Program-made: the position numbers and the translations under genes
In this document: positions 9,369-18,721 of the stretch, in pieces
Layout: each line of letters begins with the position of its first letter
Position numbering within the stretch: position 1 is the first letter of the stretch
The notes under the pieces: generated by a model
Database searches by the model: none
Seen by the model: only the letters and a program-made list of their open reading frames with translations
What the model was told of the DNA's origin: nothing
NCBI GenBank assembly: GCA_046349775.1
Contig: JAXMBS010000040.1
Location: forward strand, 1 to 52,638
Reading direction: 5' to 3'
Length of the DNA stretch: 52,638 nt
From: JAEUIG01 sp046349775
Lineage (GTDB): Bacteria > Planctomycetota > Planctomycetia > Planctomycetales > Planctomycetaceae

Positions 9369-9778
9369 ATGAACAACGGCCCCCCGGAATCATTGAACCC
9401 GGCGAACGTGCTGACCTGCCTGGTCCTGCCGTGGAACCGGCCGCCGCGCCACGCTGGTTCTGCACGCCGCCGATCGACATCTTTCACGGAGGCCGGGCTG
9501 GTGCTCCGCAAGCCGACTTCGGCGTCACAGCCGATGACCTCGAACTGCAGGTCGAGGACAACCGGCTCACGCTGCTGGGAAAAGTAACGCCCCCTGCCCC
9601 GCCCGATGCACGGCTCATTTACCAGAGTATCGCGTCGGCGATTTCGCGGTCGTTCATCCTCAGCGACGACGTCGACCACGAGCGGATCACGGCGAAGCTG
9701 AACGAAGGCGTGCTCGAAGTCACGCTGCCGCGGGCAACCACTTCGCAGCCGCGCCGGATTCAGATCCGCACGACCTGA
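9369..9778 (+). CDS. Small heat-shock protein Hsp20, second tandem copy, frame-disrupted as read
   Basis: Alpha-crystallin-domain chaperone starting about 20 bases after the first copy. The start at ATG 9369 is tentative. The domain opens with TPPIDIF at about 9470, passes in a second frame through TEAGLVLR, and returns to the first with VTADDLELQVEDN and RLTLLGKV. The later part is intact: RSFILSDDVDHERITA, then KLNEGVLEVTLPRA and the PRRIQIRTT tail. The short out-of-frame stretch at 9485-9520 is bounded by two compensating indels. Operon-like spacing suggests the two copies are co-transcribed. A perfect hairpin follows the stop. Confidence 0.75.
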
Positions 9779-9790
9779 CGCCCGTGCTAA

Positions 9791-9815
9791 CGCCCACGGA
9801 CTGCGTCCGTGGGCG
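9791..9815. terminator. Perfect 11-bp hairpin after the Hsp20 pair
   Basis: CGCCCACGGAC (9791-9801), loop TGC, then GTCCGTGGGCG (9805-9815). It lies 13 bases past the Hsp20 stop. There is no T-run, so termination is possible but not shown. The sequence also reads like a dispersed intergenic palindrome. Confidence 0.55.
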
Positions 9816-9917
9816 CCGTCTCCGTGGCTCGCTTGCGGCTTCGCGGCTATGCTGGCTTCGTCGTCGGCCCTCCGTGGGCCCGGAGCGCCCCTGCACTCGA
9901 TTCGTGAGACTCACCGC

Positions 9918-11267
9918 ATGATCCGCATCCTCGTTCGGCTCCCCGCGCTGCTTGGGCTCTGGTTGACGCTCTGCGTCGCCGGCAGCGCCCAGGAACTCGC
10001 GAAGCCGCTGGCCGCCGTCGAACTCAAGGACGGCGACAGTATCGTGTTCCTCGGGGACAGCATCACCCATCAGCGGCTTTATACGCAGTACGTCGAAGAC
10101 TACTTCTACACCAGGTTCCCCAAGCAGCGGCTGGTTCTGCATAACGCCGGCGTCGGCGGCGCCCGTGCGTGGGACGCCCTGGCCCGGTTCGATAAGGACG
10201 TCGCCGCCTATAAGCCGAAGTACGTGACGATCCTCCTCGGCATGAACGACGGCAGTTACACGCCGTACAAGCAGGAAATCTTCGACACGTATCGCCAGGA
10301 CATGACGACGCTGCTGGATCGGATCAAGGAGATCGGCGCGACGCCGATCCCGATGACGCCGACGATGTTCGATGCCCGCGCCGCCCGGATGCGCGACGCC
10401 AAGCGCGACACGGAAGCCACCACGCTCTACAACTCCGTGCTCACGTACTTCGGCACCTGGCTCCGCGAAGTGTCGGCCGAGAAGGGCTACGGCTTTGTCG
10501 ACATGTGGGGGCCATTGAACACGATCACGCTGAACGAACGCGAGCGCGATCCCAAATTCACGCTGATTGCCGACGCCGTCCATCCCGACGCGCCGGGACA
10601 GGTCGTGATGGCCACGGCGCTCGTGAATGACATCGGCCTGCCGCATCAGGTGTCGCGGATCGTGATCACGCAAGAAAAGTCGACCGGTAATGGCGGCACG
10701 TTAAGTGATTTCAAACTCGCCACTGAAGGCAACCAGGCACAGCTGGAATTCACGTGGCAGGCCGACAGCCTTCCCTGGGTCTTGCCGGAAGAGGCCGCTC
10801 TGGGCGCCCAACTGACGCACCTCGGACATCGCCTCAGCCGCGAGGCGCTGGAAGTCCACGGGTTGCCGACCGGCACGTACGCGCTCTCGATCGACGGCCA
10901 GGAAGTCGGACAGTACGGCACCGCCGCCCTGGAGCGGGGCGTGGAACTCGAAACGAACGCCAAGACCCCGCAATACGCCCAGGCGCTGGAGGTCGCCATG
11001 CTCAACAAGCAGCGCAATGACGGACCGATCGGCGCCCTGCGTGGCGAGTGGTCGAAATTCCAGCAATACGCGCGGCTCAAGCAGGCGGCCGAAGCTCAGC
11101 CGGACAATGCCGACCTCAAGATGCAGTTGGCGAAGTCGGAGGAAGCGATCAACGGCATGGACGACCGCGTCGCCAAGGCGAACGCCGACGCCCGAGCGAT
11201 CGAAGATCAGATCTTCACGAAGAACCAGCCTCCCGCTCGGAAGTACGTCCTGCAGCGGATCAAGTGA
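9918..11267 (+). CDS. Secreted SGNH/GDSL-type hydrolase
   Basis: Exported esterase or lipase-fold protein of 449 residues. ATG 9918 is chosen over the upstream ATG 9849 because it starts a clean signal peptide (MIRILVRLPALLGLWLTLCV, cleaved near AGSAQ). SGNH blocks are visible: the nucleophile in FLGDSITHQ at about residue 45, block II Gly in NAGVGGARAWD, block III Asn in LLGMNDG, and the block V Asp/His pair in ADAVHPDAPG. After the catalytic domain (to about residue 240) there is a long C-terminal extension ending in an Ala/Glu-rich helix (AEAQPDNADLKMQLAKSEEA). This layout suits a planctomycete secreted carbohydrate-ester hydrolase. The substrate is unknown. Confidence 0.88.
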   Translation: MIRILVRLPALLGLWLTLCVAGSAQELAKPLAAVELKDGDSIVFLGDSITHQRLYTQYVEDYFYTRFPKQRLVLHNAGVGGARAWDALARFDKDVAAYKPKYVTILLGMNDGSYTPYKQEIFDTYRQDMTTLLDRIKEIGATPIPMTPTMFDARAARMRDAKRDTEATTLYNSVLTYFGTWLREVSAEKGYGFVDMWGPLNTITLNERERDPKFTLIADAVHPDAPGQVVMATALVNDIGLPHQVSRIVITQEKSTGNGGTLSDFKLATEGNQAQLEFTWQADSLPWVLPEEAALGAQLTHLGHRLSREALEVHGLPTGTYALSIDGQEVGQYGTAALERGVELETNAKTPQYAQALEVAMLNKQRNDGPIGALRGEWSKFQQYARLKQAAEAQPDNADLKMQLAKSEEAINGMDDRVAKANADARAIEDQIFTKNQPPARKYVLQRIK

Positions 11268-11289
11268 GATGAGAGTTGAGAGAAAAAAA

Positions 11290-11318
11290 CAGCCCGGCTG
11301 CAGGCAGCAGCCGGGCTG
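11290..11318. terminator. Bidirectional terminator-like hairpin
   Basis: An 11-bp perfect stem, CAGCCCGGCTG (11290-11300), with loop CAGGCAG and the complement at 11308-11318. An A7 run precedes it at 11283-11289, which is a T-run for the minus strand, and TGTTGTTT follows it. It lies between the convergent SGNH and glutathione peroxidase genes and probably ends both transcripts. Confidence 0.8.
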
Positions 11319-11350
11319 TGTTGTTTCACGTGTCGCGCATCACTCGTCAC

Positions 11351-11929
11351 TCAGCTCTTCTTCAACTCCGATTCAATCTTCGTCACCACTTCTTCGGACT
11401 CTGGCTTGGTCTGCGGCTTAAACCGGGCCACGACTTTCCCCTCGCGGCTGATCAGGAACTTCTCAAAATTCCAGCCGATCTTGCCGCTGAAGCCGGGATT
11501 TGTCTTTTCGGACGTCAGAAACTTGTACAGCGGAGCGGCCTTGTCGTCGTTGACGTCGATTTTCGAGAACAGGTCGAACGTCACGCCGTAATTCTTGGTG
11601 CAGAACTCCTTGATCTCGGTCGCGTCGCCCGGCTCCTGCTTGCCGAACTGGTTGCACGGAAAGCCGAGGACGACAAAGCCCTGGTCCTTGTAGGTCTTCT
11701 GCAGGTCCTGCAGGGCTTCGTACTGGGGAGTCAGGCCGCACTGGCTGGCGACGTTGACGATCATGACCACTTTGCCCTTGTACTTCGACAGGTCGACTTC
11801 CTTCCCGTCGAGGCTCTTCATCGTGAAGTTGAGGACTGCGGGCGTGTCTCCCGCTTTCTTTTCGTCAGCCGCGACAACGGCGGCAGCCGCGACGAGTGCA
11901 AATCCGAGAGTCAGGACGCTGATCTTCAT
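11351..11929 (-). CDS. Glutathione peroxidase family protein, exported, Cys type
   Basis: Thiol peroxidase of 192 residues. ATG 11929 is chosen because an AGGAG site lies 9 bases upstream and a signal peptide follows (MKISVLTLGFALVAAAAVVA, cleaved near ADEKK). The conserved family blocks are present: the peroxidatic Cys in NVASQCGLT, the Gln-containing block GFPCNQFGKQEPG, and the Trp block GWNFEKFLI. The active residue is a normal Cys, with no in-frame TGA. Export implies a periplasmic peroxide or lipid-peroxide defence role, probably reduced by thioredoxin-like partners as in other bacterial members. The gene is monocistronic in this window and faces the SGNH gene across a terminator. Confidence 0.92.
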   Translation of the reverse strand: MKISVLTLGFALVAAAAVVAADEKKAGDTPAVLNFTMKSLDGKEVDLSKYKGKVVMIVNVASQCGLTPQYEALQDLQKTYKDQGFVVLGFPCNQFGKQEPGDATEIKEFCTKNYGVTFDLFSKIDVNDDKAAPLYKFLTSEKTNPGFSGKIGWNFEKFLISREGKVVARFKPQTKPESEEVVTKIESELKKS

Positions 11930-12073
11930 CGTGGGGTACTCCTGGTGGGGTTGTGGTCGGCGACGGCTGTAACACCATCGCGAGTCGGGGGTGGGAACGA
12001 AATCGTTCATTGATCGCGAGCCGCCGGCTTAAGGCCGCCGGTACGGCGAGGCTGAACCCCGCCGCTCAGAGAA

Positions 12074-13264
12074 TCACTTCTGCAGCAGCAAATTCACGCC
12101 CTTCTTGTTGCCCAGGGCGATATCGAGCTTGCCGTCGCCATTGATGTCCGTGACGGTGAACTGCGTGCCGATGCCGGTGTCGCGGCCGGCCGTGATCTCA
12201 TGCCGCTCGAAAGTCGGTGGCGCGCCCTTCTGCTTCTTGATGGTGAAATAGTACATCGTGCAGAGCTCATACGCGCCGGGGTCGTGGCCATTGTGAGCAA
12301 AGAACCGCTTGCCGGTGATCAATTCGCGCTGGCCGTCGCCGTCGAGATCGTCGAAGTGTAGGGCATGGGTCTGGGAGCAGCTTTCGTCGATCAGGTGGTA
12401 CGCCCAGCCCGGTTCGCCGCCGGATGCGGTGTTTTCGAACCACCACACCCCGTACTGGTGAGCGCAGCTCATCATGAGATCCATATCGCCGTCGAGATCG
12501 AGGTCTTCGGCGTAGATGTCGGCGGCCGTCAGAGGATTGTCGTTGGGACTCTTGGCCAGTTTATGCGGATGAAACGCCCATAGTTCGGCGCCCAGCTTCG
12601 CCGGCGCTTCCCACCAGCCATGCGGGATGACCACGTCGGTGCGGCCGTCGCCGTTGACGTCCGTTGCGCCGAGGCCGTGGTAGAAATGGTGCGTGCCGTT
12701 CTTGCCCGGATCGCCCGGCTCGCTGATGGGCGTGAACGTCCATTTCTGCGTTGCCTGTTCCGGCGGCGGAATTTCCAGATAGCCCATCTGGGCTTCGGGC
12801 TGCGAACCGCAGATAATTTCCGGACGACCGTCGCCGGTCACGTCGTGAAACAGCGGGGTCTCGTTACAGATGCTGTGCCAGATCAGGTGTTCGGTCCAGT
12901 GCTTGTCTTCGCCGCGCGGGTTCTCGTACCAGTGAAACGGTGCGCCGGGAAAGCCGACAATGATGATGTCCTGCCAGCCGTCGTTGTTGATATCGAACGT
13001 CCAGTTGGCGAATGACGTGCTGTATCCGACTCCGGCCCAGAAGTCGCCCGGCGGCCGGATTTCGTGCTTCTGCCAGTCCGGTGCCGAGTACCAGTAGTCG
13101 CCGGAGACGACGTCCATCGCGCCGTCCTTGTTGAAATCGGCGATGCCGACCCCTTCGGACCGGAAGCGGGCGTCGAGCTGCACGCGAACAAACGGCAGGT
13201 CGTCGGCGAGCGCAGCGCCGGTCGCAAGCAGGGCCCAGAGCGCAAAGCCGCAAGCGTGTTTCAT
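12074..13264 (-). CDS. Secreted FG-GAP/VCBS beta-propeller protein
   Basis: 396 residues with a signal peptide at the N-terminus (MKHACGFALWALLATGAALA). At least six VCBS/FG-GAP-type repeats carry Asp-rich calcium-loop motifs, for example DFNKDGAMDVVSGD, DINNDGWQDIIIVG, DVTGDGRPEIICG, DVNGDGRTDVVIP, DLDLDGDMDLMMS and DINGDGKLDIALG. The fold predicted is a beta-propeller of the integrin-alpha type. Proteins like this are abundant in planctomycetes and usually have no known substrate; many accompany secreted sugar-degrading enzymes. Full length and in one frame. Confidence 0.88.
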   Translation of the reverse strand: MKHACGFALWALLATGAALADDLPFVRVQLDARFRSEGVGIADFNKDGAMDVVSGDYWYSAPDWQKHEIRPPGDFWAGVGYSTSFANWTFDINNDGWQDIIIVGFPGAPFHWYENPRGEDKHWTEHLIWHSICNETPLFHDVTGDGRPEIICGSQPEAQMGYLEIPPPEQATQKWTFTPISEPGDPGKNGTHHFYHGLGATDVNGDGRTDVVIPHGWWEAPAKLGAELWAFHPHKLAKSPNDNPLTAADIYAEDLDLDGDMDLMMSCAHQYGVWWFENTASGGEPGWAYHLIDESCSQTHALHFDDLDGDGQRELITGKRFFAHNGHDPGAYELCTMYYFTIKKQKGAPPTFERHEITAGRDTGIGTQFTVTDINGDGKLDIALGNKKGVNLLLQK

Positions 13265-13356
13265 GGTCGCAGTCCGAAGGAGCGGGCGGAAGCCAAACCG
13301 GCTTCAGCTTGACGTCCTGCCACGCGACATTCAACCGAACACAGGGACCGTGGCCG

Positions 13357-13787
13357 CTATCCGGCGGGTGGCGGGGTGAGCGTGCAGGCAAATTCGAGAC
13401 GCCGGCGGCCTGGTCGCCGACCACCGTCTTGCCCCTGAGGAAAAACGCCGCCGAGCCGTTCGGAAAGCTCCACTTCGATCTCCAGCACGTCCCCCGGTCG
13501 AACCAACTGGCGGAACTGGTCGTTATTCAGCCGGGTCACGACGGGAACGGCATCCGGCCGCCGGCGGCGACCCGTGCGATCAGCAGCGCCCGCCCGCAGC
13601 GCCGCCTCGATCTGCAGCACCCCCGGCAGTACCGGAAACGCCGGGTAATGGCCGCGAACAGGTCGAGGCCGGATCGATGGCTGCGCGCGACGATCCGGGC
13701 GTCGTCGATGGAAACCACTTCGTCGATCCACAGGAAGGGAGGGCGATGCGGAATCTGCTGGTCGGCTGCGGCGTCCAATGTTCTCAC
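13357..13787 (-). CDS. FabZ-like hotdog-fold 3-hydroxyacyl-ACP dehydratase, frame-disrupted as read
   Basis: Probable dehydratase of the fatty-acid synthase or a related acyl pathway. The start is placed at GTG 13787 (VRTLDAAADQQ), followed by the conserved IPHRPPFLWIDEV. After a break near 13660 the active-site segment HYPAFPVLPGVLQIEA supplies the catalytic His and Glu of the FabZ family. A second shift leads to PVVTRLNNDQFRQLVRPGD and VLEIEVELSERLGG. A third enters GKTVVGDQAA, and the end reads RLEFACTLTPPPAG with a TAG stop at 13357. The breaks sit at or near short homopolymers (GTTTTTCC at 13440). The ancestral length, about 143 codons, is normal for FabZ. Confidence 0.7.
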
Positions 13788-13851
13788 CTCGATTGCCGGT
13801 ATAACATCGCCGGCGGAAGCTTGAACAGCATCGCCGACTTCTGAAAAATGA

Positions 13852-13907
13852 TTGCAAATTGCAAAATGCGAATTTGAGATTTGCAATGTTCAATTTGCAA
13901 TTTGCAA
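13852..13907. repeat. Heptamer word array (TTGCAAA type)
   Basis: Eight consecutive 7-nt words in perfect phase: TTGCAAA twice, four variants in the middle including TTTGAGA and TGTTCAA, then TTTGCAA twice. The first and second halves are mutual complements, so it is also a palindrome. It is AT-rich against a GC-rich background. It lies in the divergent promoter region between the FabZ-like gene and glpD. Confidence 0.8.
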
Positions 13908-13934
13908 GCTCCCTTTTTTCGACAATGGAATCGC

Positions 13935-15633
13935 ATGGCCGAGCCCGCGCCCTCCGCTTCCCGACCGGTTCTGATCCTCGGCGCCGGCGTTAACGGCGGC
14001 TGCGTCGCGCGCGAGTTGTTGCTCAGCGGCGTGCCGGTCGTGATCGCCGACCGGGAGGACGTTGCCTCCGGGCAACGTCAAAATCATCGGCCGATCCACG
14101 GCGGCCTCCGCTATCTGGAATACGGCGATATCCGCCTCGTGCACGAGTCGCTCGACGAACGGACCCGGCTACTGCAACTCGCGCCGCAGTTTGTGCGCCC
14201 GCTGCGGCTGTTCATCCCGGTGCGGCGACGCAGCGGCGGGCTGCTCCAGGCCGGGATGCGGTTCCTGAAGTTTGAACGAATGCAGTTCGGACGCTGGCTG
14301 ACGCGACGGCTGCCGGTCTCCGAGCCGCGGGCTGTGGGCGGTGCGGACGGGGCTGGCAATGTACGACTGGATCGCCCGTCGCGGGGGATTGCCGCCGCAT
14401 ACGGTCGGCCGCGTCGATCAGGCCGGCGCGCCGGCTCTCGATCGCCGACAGTTCCACTGGGTCTGCTCGTACTACGACGCGCAGATGCTCTACCCGGAAC
14501 GGTTCACGCTCGCGCTGCTGGAGGACTGCCGGCGAATCGCCGCCGAACAGCGGGTCGGTTTTGAAGTCCATACGTACCAGCAGATACACCGAGACGGAGC
14601 GCAGATTGAACTGAGCGCCGGTCGCGGCGGAGCGAAGCATCGCCTGACCCCGCTCAGCGTGGTCAATGCCAGCGGCGCCTGGGGGGATGCGACGCTGCGC
14701 GGCCTCGATGCGCGCACGTCGCCGCTGTTCGCCGGGACAAAGGGGAGTCACATCATCACGCGGCAGCCGGCGCTCCGGACAGCGCTGGGGGACGACGCCG
14801 TATACGCGGAAGCGAAAGACGGCCGGCTGGTGTTCGTGCTCCCTTTCGGTGACAGCGTGCTGATTGGCACCACCGATCTGCCGTTCGCGGAGTCGCCGGA
14901 GCGCGCGGTCGCGACGCCGGAAGAAGTCGGCTATCTCGTTCGGATCGTGAACGAAGTCTTCCCGGACGTGACGCTGCGCGACACAGACGTTGCGGCGCAC
15001 TACAGCGGCGTGCGACCTCTGCCCAACGTGCGGACCTCGCGCGCCGGAGCGATTCCACGCGGTCACTGGGTGGAAACGACCACCGCGGACGGATTGACGA
15101 TCGACACGCTGGTCGGCGGCAAACTGACGACATGTCGGGCGTTTGGCGAACTGGCGGCGGACAGGATTCTGCAGCGGCTGGGACGCCCAAGGACGGAGTC
15201 GACGCGCAACCGCGTGGTGCCGGGAGCAGAGGATTATCCCTCGGAGTTCCAGACCCTCGGCACGCGCCTCGCGGCCGTTTCACGTGAGACGGGGTTTGAC
15301 GAGGCGCAGGTCCGGGCGGTTTGGGCGCTTGTCGGGACCCGGGCGGCGGCGATTCTCGCGGCCTGCGGCCAGGGGGAGCATGAAATTGTGGCCGGCACGT
15401 CGCTGCCGGTCGCGTTCGCGGACTGGGCAATCGAGCACGAATGGGTGATGACGCTGGATGATCTCATCGAGCGAAGGCTGATGCTGGCCTGGAGCGCGCA
15501 ACTCACGGTGGACTCTCTGCGCGTGCTGGCACGGCGACTGGTCACAGCGGGAAAACTGGCCGAGGCGGACATGGACGCGACAATCACCGCCACGCGTGAG
15601 CGGCTGCGCGTGCACTATGGACGGCGGATTTAG
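13935..15633 (+). CDS. glpD: FAD-dependent glycerol-3-phosphate dehydrogenase, frame-disrupted as read
   Basis: Membrane-associated enzyme oxidising sn-glycerol 3-phosphate to dihydroxyacetone phosphate. ATG 13935 is followed by the dinucleotide-binding motif VLILGAGVNGGC and by IHGGLRYLEYGDIRLVHE, the GlpD signature. The usual ASG-SKSSR segment before it reads SGQRQNHR because of two compensating indels at about 14070-14090. A net frame change near 14335 moves the gene into the frame of GLAMYDWIARRGG. From there it is intact: YDAQMLYPERFTLALLEDC, VNASGAWGD, GTKGSHIITR, GTTDLPF, YSGVRPL, and the C-terminal helical domain ending in RVHYGRRI. Reconstructed length is about 566 residues, normal for the family. 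No glycerol kinase or facilitator is nearby. Confidence 0.85.
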
Positions 15634-15652
15634 TGGTCGGTTCAAAATCGGT

Positions 15653-15726
15653 AGGGCGAGGCTCCCGCCGAGCCGGAGTGATAGCAAAGCCCTCTCTGGA
15701 TAGTGGCTCCGCAGGAGCGTCGCCCT
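15653..15726. repeat. Imperfect inverted repeat downstream of glpD
   Basis: Arms of 16 nt at 15653-15668 and 15711-15726 (AGGGCGAGGCTCCCGC against AGGGCGACGCTCCTGC when read on the same strand) with two mismatches. It lies in the 255-base gap between glpD and the isomerase gene. It probably forms a 3' hairpin. There is no T-tract. Confidence 0.55.
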
Positions 15727-15888
15727 CCCATAACACTCACTCTGAAAGCTTGAATTCATCCACATAGAACGGCGGCGTCAATCCCGCCGACAGCCGTCCG
15801 TGCGCTTGGGAGACGCAACTCGCCGCTGTAGGATGTCGCTGGCTGTTCCCCGCGCGGGTTGCCCGCAGATCACTACGGAGCTGACATC

Positions 15889-16737
15889 ATGACGAAGTGG
15901 CCGATTGGCGTATTTGCCTCGATCGATGCCGGACTCGGCGTCCATCTCGACGTCGCCCAGGAACTCGGCGTGCCGACTGTCCAGGTCCACTCGCCCCACG
16001 GCAAGAACCGCAACGAGCAGGCGGCGGCCGATTTCCTCGCCCGCTGCAAGGCGGCCGGAATCACCGTGACGTGCGTGTTCGGCGGATTCGACGGCGAAAG
16101 CTATGCCGACATCCCGACCACGGCGAAGACCGTCGGCCTGGTTCCCGAAGCGACGCGCGCCGGCCGGGCGCAGGAATTCAAAGAGATCTCCGACTTCGCA
16201 AAGGTGCTCGGCTGCAAGTGCGTCGGCATGCACATCGGGTTCGTCCCGGAGCGGAACAGCGCGAGCTACAAGTCATTGATCGCCTGCACGCAGGACGTGC
16301 TCAACCACGTGCAGAAGAACGGCCAGGCCATGCACCTCGAGACCGGCCAGGAATCGGCCGACCACTTGCTGGAGTTCATCGGCGATGTCGGGCGCAGCAA
16401 CCTGTTCATCAATTTCGACCCGGCCAACATGATCCTGTACGGCACCGGCAACCCGATCGAAGCGCTGAAGAAGGTCGGCAAATACGTCCGCAGCGTGCAT
16501 TGCAAGGACGCCAAGTGGGCGGCGGAAGGCCAGCGCGGCAAGTCCTGGGGGACCGAAGTCGCCCTCGGCGAAGGGGACGTCGGCATGGAGACGTACCTCC
16601 GCACGCTCAAAGAAATCGGCTACGACGGCCCGCTGACGATCGAACGCGAGATCGCCCACGACCGCGTGCAGCAGAAGAAGGACATCGGCGTCGCAGTGCG
16701 GCTGCTGGAGCAGCTCAGGGCGAAGGTGCTCGCGTGA
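15889..16737 (+). CDS. Sugar phosphate isomerase/epimerase family TIM-barrel protein
   Basis: 282-residue cytoplasmic TIM barrel of the xylose-isomerase-like / AP-endonuclease-2 family. ATG 15889 has a GGAG site 8 bases upstream; the longer upstream in-frame extension lacks one. Typical features are the early VQVHSPHG strand, MHIGFVPE, the metal-ligand-type Glu in HLETGQES, NFDPANMILYGTGNPIEA, HCKDAKWA and the late EREI. Family members isomerise or epimerise sugars or inositols, usually with a divalent metal. The exact substrate cannot be read from the sequence. Confidence 0.85.
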   Translation: MTKWPIGVFASIDAGLGVHLDVAQELGVPTVQVHSPHGKNRNEQAAADFLARCKAAGITVTCVFGGFDGESYADIPTTAKTVGLVPEATRAGRAQEFKEISDFAKVLGCKCVGMHIGFVPERNSASYKSLIACTQDVLNHVQKNGQAMHLETGQESADHLLEFIGDVGRSNLFINFDPANMILYGTGNPIEALKKVGKYVRSVHCKDAKWAAEGQRGKSWGTEVALGEGDVGMETYLRTLKEIGYDGPLTIEREIAHDRVQQKKDIGVAVRLLEQLRAKVLA

Positions 16738-16741
16738 TGCG

Positions 16742-16818
16742 AGGAGTTTGGAAATATGAACTAGGAGTCAGGCGGCGCGCTAGACACCTTTCTGCTTTTT
16801 ACTAACTCCTAACTCCTA
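16742..16818. repeat. Heptamer word array (TAGGAGT type) overlapping the cyclase stop codon
   Basis: Eleven consecutive 7-nt blocks in phase. The outer words are AGGAGTT/AGGAGTC on the left and their complements ACTCCTA on the right, with diverged words in the middle, so the whole is an inverted array. The last word contains the cyclase stop: TAG of TAGGAGT is the minus-strand stop at 16816-16818. It lies between convergent genes. Confidence 0.8.
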
Positions 16819-18603
16819 CTTGCTCGGCAACCGAATCACGCCGTCCCAGTCGCGCGGGGCGGTGCGATTGGCCTCCGCGATGCGCAGCGTGAGAAAGTCC
16901 TGTGCGCGATCCGACGGCGGCATGGCGTGCAGGCAGCGGTACGCTTCTTCCCAGCGTCCGGCGACAAAGTGCTCGACGCCGGTCTCGTAGGTGCGGAGAT
17001 GCTCGTTCGTCAGATCGGGGAATTCGCTGACCGGCGGTAGCAGCTCTGAGACCATCAGCGGACGTTCCAGGCCGTATGGCAGGATTTTTCCCAGCATGCG
17101 CGTGCGTCCCTCGTGATCTCCCAGCCGGGCGCGGACGATGGCGGCCGTTTCTTCGTCGAGCAGGATCGGGACGTTGAGCAGCTTCGTCATCCCTTCGAGC
17201 CGGCTCGCCAGATTCACGACCGGTCCGAACACTGTGACGGTGACGCGGTCCTGCGTGCCGATCTTGCCCGCCATCGCCCGGCCGCGGGCGACGCCGATTC
17301 CCACGCTGAAGTTCTCCAGCGGATGACCGGGACGCTGCGCGGTTTCGGCGAATGTGCGGCGAATGGCGAGCGCCGCGCGGCACGCATTGAGCGGCGCTTC
17401 TTCGGAACTGAACGGCCAGCCCCAGAAGCCGAGCGACGCGTCGCCGAGAAAGTCGCCGGTCACTCCGCCGCGGTGCAGGATTTCGCGGGTCATGATCTCC
17501 AGGGCGGCGCCGACGCGGTCGAGCAAACCCGGGAGATCGTCCCCCGCCGCCTCCGCTTTGCGACTGAACCCTCGCAGGTCGCAGAACAAGACAGTGACCT
17601 CGCACTCGCGCGGCATGAGCAGATCGGAATCAAGTCCGCCCCCCTGCGAGGCGCCTTCGAGAGCGGCCAGGATGGGCGGCGACAGGAACTGCCGCAACAC
17701 GGACAGGTTGCCTTCAAGGGATTGGAGCCGTCGTGTGGAGGCCACGACGTCGGCCACCAGCTCCGTGAATTTGACGTCCGCCTGCAGTTGCGAGGGCGCC
17801 GGCGTCGCCTGTCCCGAAGTCTTCCCCGGACTCTGTGGCAGGCCTCCGGCGACGTACAGCCCCCACGGCCGTTCGCCGTCCTGTCCCACCGGTGTGCAGA
17901 ACGCCCAATCGAAATCCGCCTGAACGGTGTAGCTCGCGTGCAGAGGATTGCTGCTCTCCCAGACGTGCAGCACGCTCTGCCGGGCCCGCAGGGCTTCTGC
18001 GACCAGCCGGGCGCTCGGTTTGAAGGCCCCGGCCGCTTCGCGGCGCCGTTCCCAGTAGGGGGAGTTCACGCGTTCCTCGCCGCTGTTGGCCACCACGGCG
18101 ACCGCCTCGGCATGCGGAATCCCCGACAGCAAGATCGACGCCAGCCGGCTGTGAAGCTCTTTCTCGCTGGCGGCGCCGGCAATCAGATCAGGCAATCGGC
18201 TGAGGACTTCAATGCGGCGATCGGCATCGCGGTAGCGGACCTGCTGCAGTTGCTGCCGGGTGAACGTCACCTCTTCGACGACCTCGTTCGCCGTGGACGA
18301 AGCGTCTCCCTCGACCAGGAGGAAGCGCGTACCGCCGACGACGAATTGCCCGCCGGCGGCAAGCTGGCACGAGGTGCGCGGCTCGCCATTGACGAACAGC
18401 GGATTGGCGGCGGCGGCGAGTTGCTCGACGCTGAGTGTCGTCTGGCTGGAGGTCAGTTTCGCGTGGCGTCGGGAGAGGGCCGCCTCCCAAGGAACGGGAA
18501 TATCGGCTGCGGGATCGCGTCCCAGCGAATACGCGCGGCCGGGCAGCAGCACTTGTCGCGTGCGCTGCTGTGGCTCCGGGCCCTGGATGACGATTTGCAG
18601 CAT
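16816..18603 (-). CDS. FHA-GAF-adenylate/guanylate cyclase
   Basis: 595-residue soluble class III nucleotide cyclase. There is an FHA domain at about residues 1-100 (SLGRDPAADI with Arg29; SRRHAKL at 44-50), a GAF-like domain at about 140-260, a linker helix, and a cyclase catalytic domain at about 333-505. The metal-binding Asp residues are seen in VLFCDLRGFS (Asp342) and GDFLGDASLGFWG (Asp388), with GPVVNLASRLEGM following. The C-terminal 60 residues are helical. FHA domains bind phosphothreonine, so the Ser/Thr kinase gene just upstream on the same strand is the obvious partner; this is inference. The stop codon is supplied by a heptamer repeat. Confidence 0.9.
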   Translation of the reverse strand: MLQIVIQGPEPQQRTRQVLLPGRAYSLGRDPAADIPVPWEAALSRRHAKLTSSQTTLSVEQLAAAANPLFVNGEPRTSCQLAAGGQFVVGGTRFLLVEGDASSTANEVVEEVTFTRQQLQQVRYRDADRRIEVLSRLPDLIAGAASEKELHSRLASILLSGIPHAEAVAVVANSGEERVNSPYWERRREAAGAFKPSARLVAEALRARQSVLHVWESSNPLHASYTVQADFDWAFCTPVGQDGERPWGLYVAGGLPQSPGKTSGQATPAPSQLQADVKFTELVADVVASTRRLQSLEGNLSVLRQFLSPPILAALEGASQGGGLDSDLLMPRECEVTVLFCDLRGFSRKAEAAGDDLPGLLDRVGAALEIMTREILHRGGVTGDFLGDASLGFWGWPFSSEEAPLNACRAALAIRRTFAETAQRPGHPLENFSVGIGVARGRAMAGKIGTQDRVTVTVFGPVVNLASRLEGMTKLLNVPILLDEETAAIVRARLGDHEGRTRMLGKILPYGLERPLMVSELLPPVSEFPDLTNEHLRTYETGVEHFVAGRWEEAYRCLHAMPPSDRAQDFLTLRIAEANRTAPRDWDGVIRLPSK

Positions 18604-18631
18604 TGCGGTGGAGTGAGTGGTGGTCGGGTCA

Positions 18632-18721
18632 GTGGGTAGTGGGTAGTTGATAGTGGGTAGAGGGACAAGGCAGCACTCGCTAACGCCTACCCACTACCCA
18701 CCATCCGCTACCCACTATCGT
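18632..18721. repeat. Heptamer word array (GTGGGTA type) between kinase and cyclase genes
   Basis: The left arm at 18632-18659 is four words of the GTGGGTA type. The right arm at 18687-18721 is five complementary CTACCCA-type words. The arms could form a hairpin with a loop of about 27 nt in the kinase-cyclase transcript. The TAG stop of the kinase gene (18715-18717) is the first three bases of the last word. The G-rich strand could also support a G-quadruplex, but this is untested. Confidence 0.82.

Noticed and set aside
18632..18721. Telomere-like GGGTAGT repeats
   Set aside because: The array is internal, short, inverted and one of many with unrelated words; nothing suggests a chromosome end.
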